From the IMG/VR virus record IMGVR_UViG_3300004154_000051, positions 1 to 22,341 of that record: a stretch of 22,341 bases of DNA; one strand, given 5' to 3'. Below are positions 1 to 6,416 of the stretch, piece after piece; the stretch's first letter is position 1; every line of letters starts with the position of its first letter. This DNA comes from a virus. The position numbers and the translations under genes were made by a program. The notes beneath the pieces are model-generated. The model saw nothing but the letters and a program-made list of their open reading frames with translations. It did no database searches and was not told the DNA's origin.

Positions 1-486
1 CTGTCCGATGGTCTGTGTGACCTCAGAGAAGAGAGGCATGAAGGACACCGCACCAGAGGATGTCTTAGCAGCATTATCCACAGAAGAACTTTTAGGGCGC
101 AAGATGGTGATATCCGTCCCGCAGCCCCCCCGCAGGGCGTAAGTGCGAGACATCTTCTTCTGTGCTTCAAAGATGCCTTCCAGGGAGTCTTCCTCGATCT
201 TGATGAGGTAGCAGTTGGACAATGAGCAGCGGACTTCTGTGTTGCCAAGTCCGTAGAGAATAGAACCAGCAGGGATGAACTTTCCATCCCGCAAAAGTTT
301 AGCTATGGAGTCATCCTCTTCTGAGGAGTACTTGGAGACTTTGGTGAACTCCTGCACAACCCGCTCAATTACGTCGTCAAAAGACGATTCTCCTTGATGA
401 CAATACTTCTTCTGGGCGACCATACTGATGAAATCTTCCCGGTCTTTCAACCCGACTTCAATATCTTTCTTGGTAATGTGCGACAT
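1..486 (-). CDS. nrdJ: Ribonucleoside reductase, class II (B12-dependent) type, N-terminal part
   Basis: The reading frame starts at ATG 486, behind a GGAGGCGGG ribosome site, and is open for 162 codons to the left edge, so the 3' part is missing. The translation contains the large-subunit signatures FIPAGSILYGLGN, the SNCYLI segment with the first redox cysteine, and ALRGGCGTDITILRPK, followed by SSGAVSFMPLFSEVTQTIGQ. The wording of these blocks and the short N-terminus without an ATP-cone fit the adenosylcobalamin-dependent class better than class I, but the diagnostic C-terminal half lies outside the window. The enzyme reduces ribonucleotides to deoxyribonucleotides for phage DNA synthesis. 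It is the last gene seen in the leftward cluster, and a copy of the 14-bp dyad lies 27 bp upstream of its start. Reductase identity is secure; class is likely. Confidence 0.85.
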   Translation of the reverse strand, partial: MSHITKKDIEVGLKDREDFISMVAQKKYCHQGESSFDDVIERVVQEFTKVSKYSSEEDDSIAKLLRDGKFIPAGSILYGLGNTEVRCSLSNCYLIKIEEDSLEGIFEAQKKMSRTYALRGGCGTDITILRPKSSSVDNAAKTSSGAVSFMPLFSEVTQTIGQ

Positions 487-512
487 CCCGCCTCCGGGTA
501 GATTTGTATTTT

Positions 513-526
513 TGAAGTTGATTGCA
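513..526. promoter_or_regulatory. Copy 1 of dispersed 14-bp dyad
   Basis: TGAAGTTGATTGCA, preceded by a T-run and followed by GAAAAG. It lies in the leader of the reductase gene, between the hairpin at 536-567 and the ribosome site. It is identical to the copy at 5973-5986. Confidence 0.6.
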
Positions 527-535
527 GAAAAGTTT

Positions 536-567
536 GGGAAGCCCCAACATCCATGTCAAGGCTTCCC
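536..567 (-). other. Intergenic hairpin, possible attenuator/terminator, with an embedded TTGACA
   Basis: Perfect 8-bp arms GGGAAGCC/GGCTTCCC enclose a 16-nt loop. In the leftward transcript the hairpin is followed by AAACTTTTC, only weakly U-rich. The loop contains TTGACA (minus strand, 554-559) but there is no good -10 box 17 bp further on (CAAACT). It could end the 593-1036 unit, act as an attenuator before the reductase, or overlap a weak promoter. Confidence 0.45.
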
Positions 568-592
568 TATTGCGGGGAGGGTGGGTAGCTAA

Positions 593-1036
593 CTAGGTGG
601 TGGAAAACTTAAACCGGACACTAGGGCCAAGCATCCCGCGCAACCGCGAGATAAGCCCATGCTCAAACTCAGACACCGTAGACTTCCGAAGGGCTTCATA
701 CTGCTCCTTGGCACGCTGCTTCAGGCACCAATCACAGTTACACTCTGGGCCGTCATCGTCCTCTGCGTCTGCGTATCCCTCATCCACATCTTCCTCAAGA
801 GACAGGTCTTCAGGGATATCATCCACCCCGGAATCGTGCTCGTAGAACTCAAAACCGTCAGTAACGGTCTTGCCGTTTTCCTGCACAACCAGGAAATCGA
901 CAGAGCCAGAGCCGTCACGCTTCATGGTCAGCGTGAACTCTTCCAGTTCACCCTCACACATGTCATCAAAAAAACACAGGGTGTTGTCGCAAAACTCCAT
1001 CACTTCATCACGCTCTTCTTCACAAAACTGTTGCAC
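593..1036 (-). CDS. Hypothetical acidic protein, 147 aa
   Basis: GTG start at 1036 behind a strong GGGGAGGT ribosome site. The product is very acidic, with a run rich in Asp and Glu around residues 70-95 and a cysteine cluster CNCDWC near residues 99-104, followed by a basic C-terminus. It has no signal peptide or membrane segment. I do not recognise a family. It lies 26 bp downstream of the RNA ligase gene and is probably co-transcribed with it. The SD is partly covered by a small hairpin (1046-1059), which could couple its translation to the ligase gene. Confidence 0.7.
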   Translation of the reverse strand: MQQFCEEERDEVMEFCDNTLCFFDDMCEGELEEFTLTMKRDGSGSVDFLVVQENGKTVTDGFEFYEHDSGVDDIPEDLSLEEDVDEGYADAEDDDGPECNCDWCLKQRAKEQYEALRKSTVSEFEHGLISRLRGMLGPSVRFKFSTT

Positions 1037-1045
1037 GTTGACCTC

Positions 1046-1059
1046 CCCGCTGTGGCGGG
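1046..1059 (-). promoter_or_regulatory. Small hairpin overlapping a ribosome-binding site
   Basis: CCCGC-loop-GCGGG with a 4-nt loop. In the leftward mRNA its 3' arm shares three bases with the GGGGAGGT Shine-Dalgarno sequence (1041-1048) of the 147-aa gene. It lies directly after the stop codon of the RNA ligase, so ribosomes finishing that gene could open it. Confidence 0.4.
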
Positions 1060-1062
1060 CTG

Positions 1063-1968
1063 TTAGAATGTCTGAGCAGCAGCTAGCTGCTCTTTATACC
1101 ACTCTGGAAATCCTCTGGTAGCCACACGCAGTACATCCCTACCAAATATCTCCCAGAGTTTGTCCTTGATGTTGTCCTTCTCCTCTTCTGTGATGTCCGA
1201 AGTGATCTCCTTCAGAAGAGGGCCGATGTCCTGCGGAGTCTCTGTGAGCCTCCCATCTTCCCGCAAATGGTTTATAGCCTTATGCCAGCGGGCAGGAGTG
1301 CAGTACCCCTCAGACATAACTTCAAACTTACCCTTACCAGTGTTCTCTTTCTTCCAATTTGCGCCATTCACCTCTTTGAACTTCTCAGACACAAATTTTC
1401 CACAAGTAACGGGGTACTCCTTGTCTTGGAAGTAATGCGTTTGAGCGTAGTTCTTAACAACAAACCCCTCAATCATGCTACCACCAAGAAAGGACATCCT
1501 ATTCAGCCACACAGAGAAATCCTCGCTGACGGAACAAGTCCCCGTGTAGATGAGGGGAGCTACGTCAATGCCTAACCGAGAAGCAATATCCTTCTTCTCC
1601 CCCCTGGTAACAAAGTTTTCCATTTTCAGATCATACACATCCCACAAGACCAGATTCCCTTTGGGGGTGTGATCGTAGGCCAACGTGTTGTGTTTCGGAC
1701 GGCACAATGCCTCTGTGTAATAAATGTACCTGGATTCCAAAAGGCTCTCAACACTCAAAACATGTGCAATCGAAGGCTGAAATAACTTGTCAGCAGTACC
1801 CGCAAAAACTTCAGCACGCTTGCTACGGAAGTAGACCTCTGTGCTTGGCTTTGCGAACACAAAGCAAGAGCCGTCCACCTTCTCTTCCACGAAGACCTTT
1901 CCGTGAAACAACTTCCCAAGTCGCTTGTCTCCAATGGCGGCTATCTTTTGGAATCCAGGCAATTTCAT
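1063..1968 (-). CDS. RNA ligase, Rnl2-like nucleotidyltransferase
   Basis: 301 aa from ATG 1968. All core motifs of the covalent nucleotidyltransferase superfamily are visible: motif I EEKVDGS with the predicted AMP-accepting Lys30, motif Ia FRSKR (48-51), the EALCRPKHNTLAYD segment typical of phage RNA ligases (86-99), motif III LVLWDVYDL (106-114), motif IV EGFVVK (167-172) and motif V GKFVSEKFKE (190-199). The family seals nicked or broken RNA, for example tRNA cut by host defences; a DNA ligase role is less likely from the motif spelling. The start codon is one base after the stop of the upstream 102-aa gene, so the two are translationally coupled. The RNA substrate cannot be told from sequence. 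Confidence 0.85.
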   Translation of the reverse strand: MKLPGFQKIAAIGDKRLGKLFHGKVFVEEKVDGSCFVFAKPSTEVYFRSKRAEVFAGTADKLFQPSIAHVLSVESLLESRYIYYTEALCRPKHNTLAYDHTPKGNLVLWDVYDLKMENFVTRGEKKDIASRLGIDVAPLIYTGTCSVSEDFSVWLNRMSFLGGSMIEGFVVKNYAQTHYFQDKEYPVTCGKFVSEKFKEVNGANWKKENTGKGKFEVMSEGYCTPARWHKAINHLREDGRLTETPQDIGPLLKEITSDITEEEKDNIKDKLWEIFGRDVLRVATRGFPEWYKEQLAAAQTF

Positions 1969-1969
1969 G

Positions 1970-2278
1970 CTACGCCCCCTTGGTAGCCGTAACAGACTTC
2001 CGCATGGTGGAACGGAAACTATCCTCCATGTTCCGCATGGAGAGGGTCCGAAGACAGATAGCCTGATCCTTTGTCATCCCGCCCTCAACCTCAAACCGCT
2101 TGATGGCGTGCAACGTCTCATCCACACTGCAATCCGTGACATACCGAAGAGCCGCCCGAAAAATGGGGTCAACATCAGAAGCCAAAGTCTTGAGTGTTTG
2201 CACAAACGCCTTGAACTCCGGGTCATCCTTCAGAAACGGCAGCAGCCGCGCAAACTGAGCCAGTTCACTAATATCCAA
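1970..2278 (-). CDS. Hypothetical protein, 102 aa
   Basis: I place the start at TTG 2278, because GGGAGGG sits seven bases upstream. A longer frame from TTG 2293 would put that ribosome site inside the gene. The product is largely helical-looking (MDISELAQFARLLPFLKDD at the start), with no recognised domain. It is the first gene after the promoter at 2341-2369 and has the 14-bp dyad just before its ribosome site. The stop is followed after one base by the RNA ligase start, so a joint role in RNA repair is possible but not shown. Confidence 0.7.
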   Translation of the reverse strand: MDISELAQFARLLPFLKDDPEFKAFVQTLKTLASDVDPIFRAALRYVTDCSVDETLHAIKRFEVEGGMTKDQAICLRTLSMRNMEDSFRSTMRKSVTATKGA

Positions 2279-2298
2279 GGTACTCCCTCCCAATTTTT

Positions 2299-2312
2299 TG
2301 AAGTTAATTTCA
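2299..2312. promoter_or_regulatory. Copy 2 of dispersed 14-bp dyad
   Basis: TGAAGTTAATTTCA with a T-run on its left. In the leftward mRNA it reads TGAAATTAACTTCAAAAAAT and directly precedes the GGGAGGG ribosome site of the 102-aa gene, 28 bp after the -10 box. Confidence 0.65.
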
Positions 2313-2340
2313 GGACTCCTGCCCCAACCGTCGAACGAGT

Positions 2341-2369
2341 ATAATAAGTCGTTTCTCTAGGTTTGTCAA
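2341..2369 (-). promoter_or_regulatory. Sigma-70 promoter with conserved spacer and A-tract UP-like element
   Basis: Minus strand TTGACA (2364-2369), a 17-bp spacer AACCTAGAGAAACGACT, then TATTAT (2341-2346). Upstream A-tracts (about 2373-2390) resemble an UP element and recur before the promoter at 5343. The TGA inside TTGACA is the stop codon of the upstream nuclease gene. It drives the 102-aa protein and RNA ligase genes. Confidence 0.85.
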
Positions 2370-3259
2370 GAAGTTTTTTCAAAGTTTTTTTGACATTGCT
2401 CTTTCATAGGACAATTCCTACCCCGATACGTTGCGAAGGCTCCGTCCCGACACTCTGGGAGAGGGTCTGGAACATAGGTAGGGTCCACCACCCCGCGATT
2501 GAAGGACTCCAATGTGTCTTGGAGATACCCTACAACGTCAGGGTCTTTACGCACAGGGAACACCTTGACCGGGATACCCTTCTGGTGCCTCTTGCTGATG
2601 TAGGCAACAAAGCCCTTGTCAGGGTTGAACTGCACCGGAATCTGGGTATCTGCTTGCATCAGCATCATGTAAGCATTGACCTGTATCGTGTGGTCCCCCT
2701 TCGGGGCGGTCATAGCCTCAAAGTCCTTCCCCGAACAGGTCTTGAAGTCCAAAATGCGAAGATCACCTGGAGCCACTTCCACGAACCCGTCAATATGCCC
2801 CGTGACCCTGTAAGGGGTTTCCATCTTTAGGCTGTATTCAGAGTAGTTGATACACCTTACTGAGGAACCACAGCCAGAACACTCTTGAGAGGGACGCCGC
2901 CCGAAATACATAAAGCCGCAGTTAAGGCACTGCCACCAACCCAGGAAGTTCGTGGACAAATAGTCACCAGAGTCTTGCAAGTACCTGTGAACAGCGTTAC
3001 CAATGTCAAAGGTCATCTGCAATCCAGCCGGGGTGGCCCTCCCCCACATAACACCAGAGCGTAGTCCAAGAATCTTCTCACGAACACATACGTCATGCAG
3101 GGACGAACAACGTAAGAAGGACGAATACGGGAACTGCTCCCGCTTCGTAGTCATGTTGAACAGCGCGTGCGCCAAAAGTTGCGGGTCGGCTATGCCGTCC
3201 ACTTCCGCACTCTTAACTGGTGCTGTCACATCTGAAGAGTAAGTCCTGATAAATCTCAT
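2366..3259 (-). CDS. RecB/Cas4-like PD-(D/E)XK nuclease with extra zinc ribbon
   Basis: 297 aa from ATG 3259, overlapping the upstream stop as ATGA. The nuclease core is visible in order: G87...H91 (IGNAVHRYL), D157 in GHIDG, D171-F-K173 and Q193xxxY197. Cysteines at 51 and at 270, 283 and 289 have the spacing of the Fe-S cluster that staples Cas4/AddB-type nucleases. A separate CxxC...CxxC ribbon (111, 114, 127, 130) is inserted before the catalytic Asp. Such phage enzymes degrade or resect DNA ends during recombination and replication; specificity is unknown. There is no cas gene or CRISPR array nearby, so a Cas4 adaptation role is not supported. The stop codon lies within the -35 box of the next promoter. 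Confidence 0.85.
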   Translation of the reverse strand: MRFIRTYSSDVTAPVKSAEVDGIADPQLLAHALFNMTTKREQFPYSSFLRCSSLHDVCVREKILGLRSGVMWGRATPAGLQMTFDIGNAVHRYLQDSGDYLSTNFLGWWQCLNCGFMYFGRRPSQECSGCGSSVRCINYSEYSLKMETPYRVTGHIDGFVEVAPGDLRILDFKTCSGKDFEAMTAPKGDHTIQVNAYMMLMQADTQIPVQFNPDKGFVAYISKRHQKGIPVKVFPVRKDPDVVGYLQDTLESFNRGVVDPTYVPDPLPECRDGAFATYRGRNCPMKEQCQKNFEKTS

Positions 3260-3561
3260 CTTAAAAACCCCATACGTTGGCGTCTAAGAGCCACAATCTT
3301 TTCAAGCAGCGAGTCTAGCGTTTCAGTAGGCATATGCCATACGGTCTTACCCGTGGGCTTCACATCCTGACCCCATCCCGCCATGTAATCCTGCCGCTTC
3401 ATGCCAAGTTGCTCAATAACTTCCTGCACTACAGAATCTCTAGGTTCCTTCCACCCCAACCCATCTGTCAGGTAAATGAAGCCTTCGGCACAGTCACGTT
3501 GGAACCAAGCCCCCTCAACAATATCCCCAATAACCTCTGAGGCTGTGATGTCGTCATCCAT
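3256..3561 (-). CDS. Hypothetical protein, 101 aa
   Basis: Start ATG 3561, nine bases after GGAGG. The same frame is open further upstream, but that stretch holds the promoter and leader, so the longer form is rejected. No known family is recognised; the mid-region has Trp-rich blocks (GAWFQRD, DGLGWKEP, MAGWGQD) and the C-terminus is a basic helix (LLEKIVALRRQRMGFLR). It overlaps the nuclease gene by ATGA, which suggests a functional partner, but nothing shows what it does. Confidence 0.7.
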   Translation of the reverse strand: MDDDITASEVIGDIVEGAWFQRDCAEGFIYLTDGLGWKEPRDSVVQEVIEQLGMKRQDYMAGWGQDVKPTGKTVWHMPTETLDSLLEKIVALRRQRMGFLR

Positions 3562-3584
3562 CTGTTGAGTCCTCCCCAATTTTT

Positions 3585-3598
3585 TGAACTCAATTTCA
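3585..3598. promoter_or_regulatory. Copy 3 of dispersed 14-bp dyad
   Basis: TGAACTCAATTTCA, one base off the consensus. In the leftward leader it is followed by AAAAAATT and the GGGGAGG ribosome site, and it begins six bases after the -10 box. Confidence 0.6.
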
Positions 3599-3604
3599 GA
3601 GCGT

Positions 3605-3633
3605 ATTATACACAATTTTCCAGATTTTGTCAA
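3605..3633 (-). promoter_or_regulatory. Sigma-70 promoter
   Basis: Minus strand TTGACA (3628-3633), 17-bp spacer AAATCTGGAAAATTGTG, consensus TATAAT (3605-3610). It drives the 101-aa gene and the RecB-like nuclease gene. Confidence 0.9.
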
Positions 3634-3650
3634 GAGAAATTATCGTGCTC

Positions 3651-3992
3651 CTACCTGTAGTGCGTGAACACCCAGAACCGCACATCCGGGGACTCTATCC
3701 CAAAGTGCTCAGTAATAAGGGCCTTCACCTTATTGCACTCAAGACGTGTTAAGTAGGGACTGATAGGCTCTAGTCCACCACACTCATCAGACCTGGATAG
3801 CACCCTCCCAATAAAGGTGTACTTCCCACACATGCCATCAAAAACAACCGTTAGTCCGTTGTGCGGAACTACTGGCTCAAAGGGATTATCCGTGTACGGC
3901 TCAACCACATCCCACATATCGTCGCCGCCTACCCCACCGTCACCTGGAAGTTTTACAGCATACATGACGTAAGTGTTCTGTTGAACACTCAT
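3651..3992 (-). CDS. Hypothetical protein, 113 aa
   Basis: ATG 3992 is preceded at good spacing by AAAGGAGA, so I prefer it to the in-frame TTG at 4010. No family recognised. The sequence is mixed alpha/beta with a Gly/Asp-rich loop (GDGGVGGDDMWD) near residue 20 and no membrane segment. It is last in the 5273-3651 run of minus-strand genes, ending 18 bp before the promoter at 3605-3633. Confidence 0.65.
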   Translation of the reverse strand: MSVQQNTYVMYAVKLPGDGGVGGDDMWDVVEPYTDNPFEPVVPHNGLTVVFDGMCGKYTFIGRVLSRSDECGGLEPISPYLTRLECNKVKALITEHFGIESPDVRFWVFTHYR

Positions 3993-4006
3993 ACTGATCT
4001 CCTTTG

Positions 4007-4210
4007 TCAAGAAGTTTCTTCAATAAGCCCCTTGCGGGAAGCACACTCCGCACAATACACAGCACCGCTACCTTCGGGGTCTGAATACCAATCCAAACTG
4101 AGCAAAAACTCCGGTATTGATATCCCAAAGTCACACAGATAACTGAGATCGTAATCGTCCTCAATGCCGCAGTCATCACAAGCAACACACAACCTGCGAG
4201 AAATTCCCAT
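4007..4210 (-). CDS. Small zinc-finger-like protein, 67 aa
   Basis: Start ATG 4210 follows GGGGTGTT and the stop of the membrane-protein gene. A longer frame would overlap that gene by about 100 bp and is rejected. CVACDDC near the N-terminus and YCAEC near the C-terminus could together bind one zinc ion. The middle is acidic (GIEDDYDLSYLCDFG). The function is unknown; short zinc proteins of this sort are common among phage early genes. Confidence 0.6.
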   Translation of the reverse strand: MGISRRLCVACDDCGIEDDYDLSYLCDFGISIPEFLLSLDWYSDPEGSGAVYCAECASRKGLIEETS

Positions 4211-4218
4211 AACACCCC

Positions 4219-4452
4219 CTACTTGTTGAAAAGAATCCACCCAGGAAGGAGCAGTATTGAAGCACTCACCCAACCAACAAGAGTCGCCGCAAAAATCTTC
4301 ACAAAGCCCCAACCAATGGTAAGCCCATCCATAGGGGTGGCTTGCACACCATCAACAATGCTCACGATACCCCCGATGAAACAGACATACACTCCCATGT
4401 AAAGACCAAGAACAACACCACACAGCATCAAAAGTGAGCCTAACAGTTTCAT
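4219..4452 (-). CDS. Small membrane protein, two transmembrane segments
   Basis: 77 aa, ATG 4452 behind an ideal GAGGGAGGG site. Two hydrophobic stretches (about residues 3-32 and 50-74) flank a short polar loop containing DGVQATPMDG. Size and topology would fit a holin or a superinfection-exclusion protein. There is no lysin or Rz gene beside it and it sits among early genes, so membrane protein of unknown function is the safe call. Confidence 0.65.
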   Translation of the reverse strand: MKLLGSLLMLCGVVLGLYMGVYVCFIGGIVSIVDGVQATPMDGLTIGWGFVKIFAATLVGWVSASILLLPGWILFNK

Positions 4453-4464
4453 GAAATCCCTCCC

Positions 4465-4959
4465 TCAAGATAAAAAATCGCCTGCTGACTTAGCAAACCA
4501 GTGACGGCACAGGTCGGGTAGGAGCAGCAGTCTATCCTCCCCGATCATGCTCAATGCCTTCTTGAACTTACGCTTCCCGCCTCCCCGCCAGACACCCTTC
4601 ACTTCCAGAAACAGTCCTGACTTCGGGAGGTAAAAATCCGCCGTGTACGAGTGAACTCCGTCTATATCCAACACTACCGATTCGTACTCGTACTCCCACC
4701 CCAAATCAAACTTCATTGTCTCTGCTACTATGCCTTCGTAGTTCGACCTGAACGCTTGGTTTAGTCTTGGGAACCAGATGTCACCAGGAGCCAGCCCGCT
4801 TGTAACCTTACTGCACTTGGTGGGAAGGCCCACATGGCGGGAAGTACGCACATACTCCACAAAGCAATTAAAAGAACAGAAAGCGGGACAGTCCACCTGG
4901 AGGTAGGATAAATCCTTTACGTTGAAACCTATCCCACCCCCACACACAGCACACAACAT
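4465..4959 (-). CDS. PD-(D/E)XK endonuclease with N-terminal zinc-binding region
   Basis: 164 aa from ATG 4959, which shares one base with the upstream TAA stop. The C-terminal half holds a clean nuclease signature: YTADFYLP with D108, then LFLEVKG with E119 and K121, preceded by a candidate Glu at 80. The N-terminus carries CxxC (3, 6) and further cysteines (24, 28, 32) that may form a zinc finger. This arrangement resembles small phage endonucleases such as resolvases or Vsr-like and homing-type enzymes, which cut branched or specific DNA. The substrate cannot be read from the sequence. Confidence 0.7.
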   Translation of the reverse strand: MLCAVCGGGIGFNVKDLSYLQVDCPAFCSFNCFVEYVRTSRHVGLPTKCSKVTSGLAPGDIWFPRLNQAFRSNYEGIVAETMKFDLGWEYEYESVVLDIDGVHSYTADFYLPKSGLFLEVKGVWRGGGKRKFKKALSMIGEDRLLLLPDLCRHWFAKSAGDFLS

Positions 4960-5273
4960 TATTCCCCCTCATCATCAAGTTTTTGAAACTGTTTGTATTG
5001 TCCTTCCCGCTTCATGCTATGGATGCAGCGCAGAGCGGCAGACGCTTCAGAGATGCGACCAGCATACACATAGGTCAGATGCTCAAAAACATCACACATC
5101 TCAGCGGAGTCTTCATCCCACACATCCTCAAAAGACATCCCAAGGTAGGCTAAGTCCCCCGTGCTGCCAAAGTTGAGTGCTGTTAAAAAGTTAGGATTTG
5201 CGGTATCCTCACATATACTGTGGTTGATGTCTTCAACCAATGCAATCAAGGCTTCTCTATCTTCTGCTTTCAC
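4959..5273 (-). CDS. Hypothetical acidic protein, 104 aa
   Basis: GTG start at 5273 with GGGAGGG upstream. Acidic and helix-rich, no recognised domain. It is first in the transcription unit driven by the promoter at 5343-5371, and its stop overlaps the endonuclease start, so the two are translated in tandem. Confidence 0.65.
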   Translation of the reverse strand: MKAEDREALIALVEDINHSICEDTANPNFLTALNFGSTGDLAYLGMSFEDVWDEDSAEMCDVFEHLTYVYAGRISEASAALRCIHSMKREGQYKQFQKLDDEGE

Positions 5274-5315
5274 TGTTTCCCTCCCGATTTTTTAGTGGTT
5301 CCCTACCCCATTTTT

Positions 5316-5329
5316 TGAAATCAACTTCA
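5316..5329. promoter_or_regulatory. Copy 4 of dispersed 14-bp dyad
   Basis: TGAAATCAACTTCA, the most symmetric copy, with a T-run on the left. It lies between the promoter at 5343-5371 and the gene starting at 5273. Confidence 0.65.
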
Positions 5330-5342
5330 CTCTTCGGGAGAC

Positions 5343-5371
5343 AACTTAATCACTTTCTCTAGGTTTGTCAA
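5343..5371 (-). promoter_or_regulatory. Sigma-70-like promoter with conserved spacer
   Basis: Minus strand TTGACA (5366-5371), 17-bp spacer AACCTAGAGAAAGTGAT, weak -10 TAAGTT (5343-5348). The spacer is nearly identical to that at 2347-2363, and the same A-tract UP-like element precedes it. It drives the 5273 to 3651 gene run. Confidence 0.75.
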
Positions 5372-5393
5372 GTCATTTTTTCAAAGTTTTTTG

Positions 5394-5419
5394 TGGCGGG
5401 AAGGCAGTCCCTCCCGCCA
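5394..5419. other. Intergenic hairpin after the 169-aa gene
   Basis: TGGCGGGA and GG pair with CC and TCCCGCCA, giving ten base pairs with one bulge and a 5-nt loop. In the leftward transcript it is followed by A-rich, not U-rich, sequence, so it is not a standard terminator. It may stabilise the 3' end or slow polymerase. Confidence 0.5.
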
Positions 5420-5433
5420 AACTGCAAGAATAC

Positions 5434-5943
5434 CTATTCAGGGATGGTGTAGAGGCTATAGTGACTCAAATCCAGTTTAGGATGCCCTGCTTTTTCATGC
5501 AATCCAGCAATCACCTTGAAACCAGAGTACTCAAAAAACACTTCCCCTTCAGGCATACCATCATAAATAAATGCGCCACTAGGCACATCCAAAGCGGCTA
5601 CAATGGCCTCCTCAAACTCCTTCCGCCGCTTCGCACTACAAGACAGGTGCGCCGACACCTTCAAGCATACGGCGGGTAGGAACTCCACCAAAGAACCGTT
5701 AAGGCCACCAATAATAGCAGGGATAGCCTTTCCGGCAAACGTAGACTTAACTCGGATAGCGTCAACAGCAACACCCGTCACTGCCATTTTCTCAAACATC
5801 TTCGGAGAAAAAGCGATAGGTGCGTCAGGAACCTCGGCAACAAAACTTGCAGTGAACCAATGCGCCGGGGAGTCTTCCCGCAACGCAGCACGTTCTTCAA
5901 TAACATCCAAGTCCTCCACAAACAAATAGACAATACTTTTCAT
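5434..5943 (-). CDS. Hypothetical protein, 169 aa
   Basis: ATG 5943 behind a GGAG-type site. It appears to be a soluble alpha/beta protein starting MKSIVYLFVEDLDVIEERA; no family recognised, no catalytic motif evident. It is the only gene of the unit started by the promoter at 6029-6057 and is the leftward partner of the divergent control region. Confidence 0.7.
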   Translation of the reverse strand: MKSIVYLFVEDLDVIEERAALREDSPAHWFTASFVAEVPDAPIAFSPKMFEKMAVTGVAVDAIRVKSTFAGKAIPAIIGGLNGSLVEFLPAVCLKVSAHLSCSAKRRKEFEEAIVAALDVPSGAFIYDGMPEGEVFFEYSGFKVIAGLHEKAGHPKLDLSHYSLYTIPE

Positions 5944-5972
5944 CTCCCACTCCTACGGTTATAGGGTTATTT

Positions 5973-5986
5973 TGAAGTTGATTGCA
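5973..5986. promoter_or_regulatory. Copy 5 of dispersed 14-bp dyad
   Basis: TGAAGTTGATTGCA, identical to copy 1, including the following GAAA. It lies in the leader of the 169-aa gene, 42 bp after the -10 box. Confidence 0.6.
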
Positions 5987-6028
5987 GAAATTGCTGGCGG
6001 GTGGGTAGGCACTCAAAAACCATCAAAT

Positions 6029-6057
6029 ATGCTAAGACCAAAAGCAACAAGTGTCAA
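6029..6057 (-). promoter_or_regulatory. Sigma-70 promoter, leftward arm of divergent region
   Basis: Minus strand TTGACA (6052-6057), 17-bp spacer, TAGCAT (6029-6034). The leader to the 169-aa gene is about 80 nt. Confidence 0.75.
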
Positions 6058-6104
6058 GAGGGAATCCAAAGAAAAAGAAAATATCTTGGTATCCGCAGAA
6101 AACC

Positions 6105-6133
6105 TTGACTTCCCGAAGCGGGGTGGCTACCTT
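6105..6133 (+). promoter_or_regulatory. Candidate sigma-70 promoter, rightward arm
   Basis: TTGACT (6105-6110), 17-bp spacer, TACCTT (6128-6133). Both boxes are one to two bases off consensus. It would serve the small gene at 6170. Confidence 0.55.
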
Positions 6134-6169
6134 CTACCCAACAATTAAACACATACAGGAGAAATCGGG

Positions 6170-6391
6170 ATGGCAACACAGAAGAAGAAAAAAGCAGATA
6201 TATACACGAAAGAGATCATGCTGTCCTATACCCCAGAGACACATGCCAAAATCAAGTTCATAGCCAAACAGAACAAACTCACCCTGTCTGAACAACTCAG
6301 GCGCTTCATCACCAACCTGATCGAAATTTATGAACGAAAATACGGTGTTATAGATACCGAAGAGAAAAAGGAAGAAAAACCAGATAGTTAG
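6170..6391 (+). CDS. Small ribbon-helix-helix-like DNA-binding protein
   Basis: 73 aa, ATG 6170 with AGGAGA upstream. A lysine-rich N-terminus (MATQKKKKADIYTKE) leads into IMLSYTPETHAKIKFIAKQNKLTLSEQLRRFITNL split as a short strand and two helices, the layout of Arc/CopG-type ribbon-helix-helix regulators; the C-terminus is charged. Such dimers bind short palindromic operators. Its place beside a divergent promoter pair suggests autoregulation. It is a candidate binder of the dispersed 14-bp dyad, but that is inference only. The family call rests on pattern rather than a strict motif. Confidence 0.55.
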   Translation: MATQKKKKADIYTKEIMLSYTPETHAKIKFIAKQNKLTLSEQLRRFITNLIEIYERKYGVIDTEEKKEEKPDS

Positions 6392-6416
6392 CTAGTCACC
6401 TCTAAAACGCATCAGA

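Noticed and set aside
901-962. GTGAACT/AGTTCAC inverted repeat inside the acidic protein gene
   Set aside because: Short, inside a coding region, and unlike the 14-bp dyad; could be chance.
659-1066. Long plus-strand frame opposite the 147-aa acidic gene
   Set aside because: No ribosome site, opposite to all neighbours; it is the mirror of the acidic protein gene.
2366-3259. Cas4 and a CRISPR system
   Set aside because: The nuclease has a Cas4-like Fe-S arrangement, but there are no other cas genes and no spacer-repeat array anywhere in the window.
3993-4018. TTGACA on the minus strand at 4005-4010 as a promoter
   Set aside because: No -10 box at 16-18 bp, and AAAGGAGA there is the ribosome site of the 113-aa gene.
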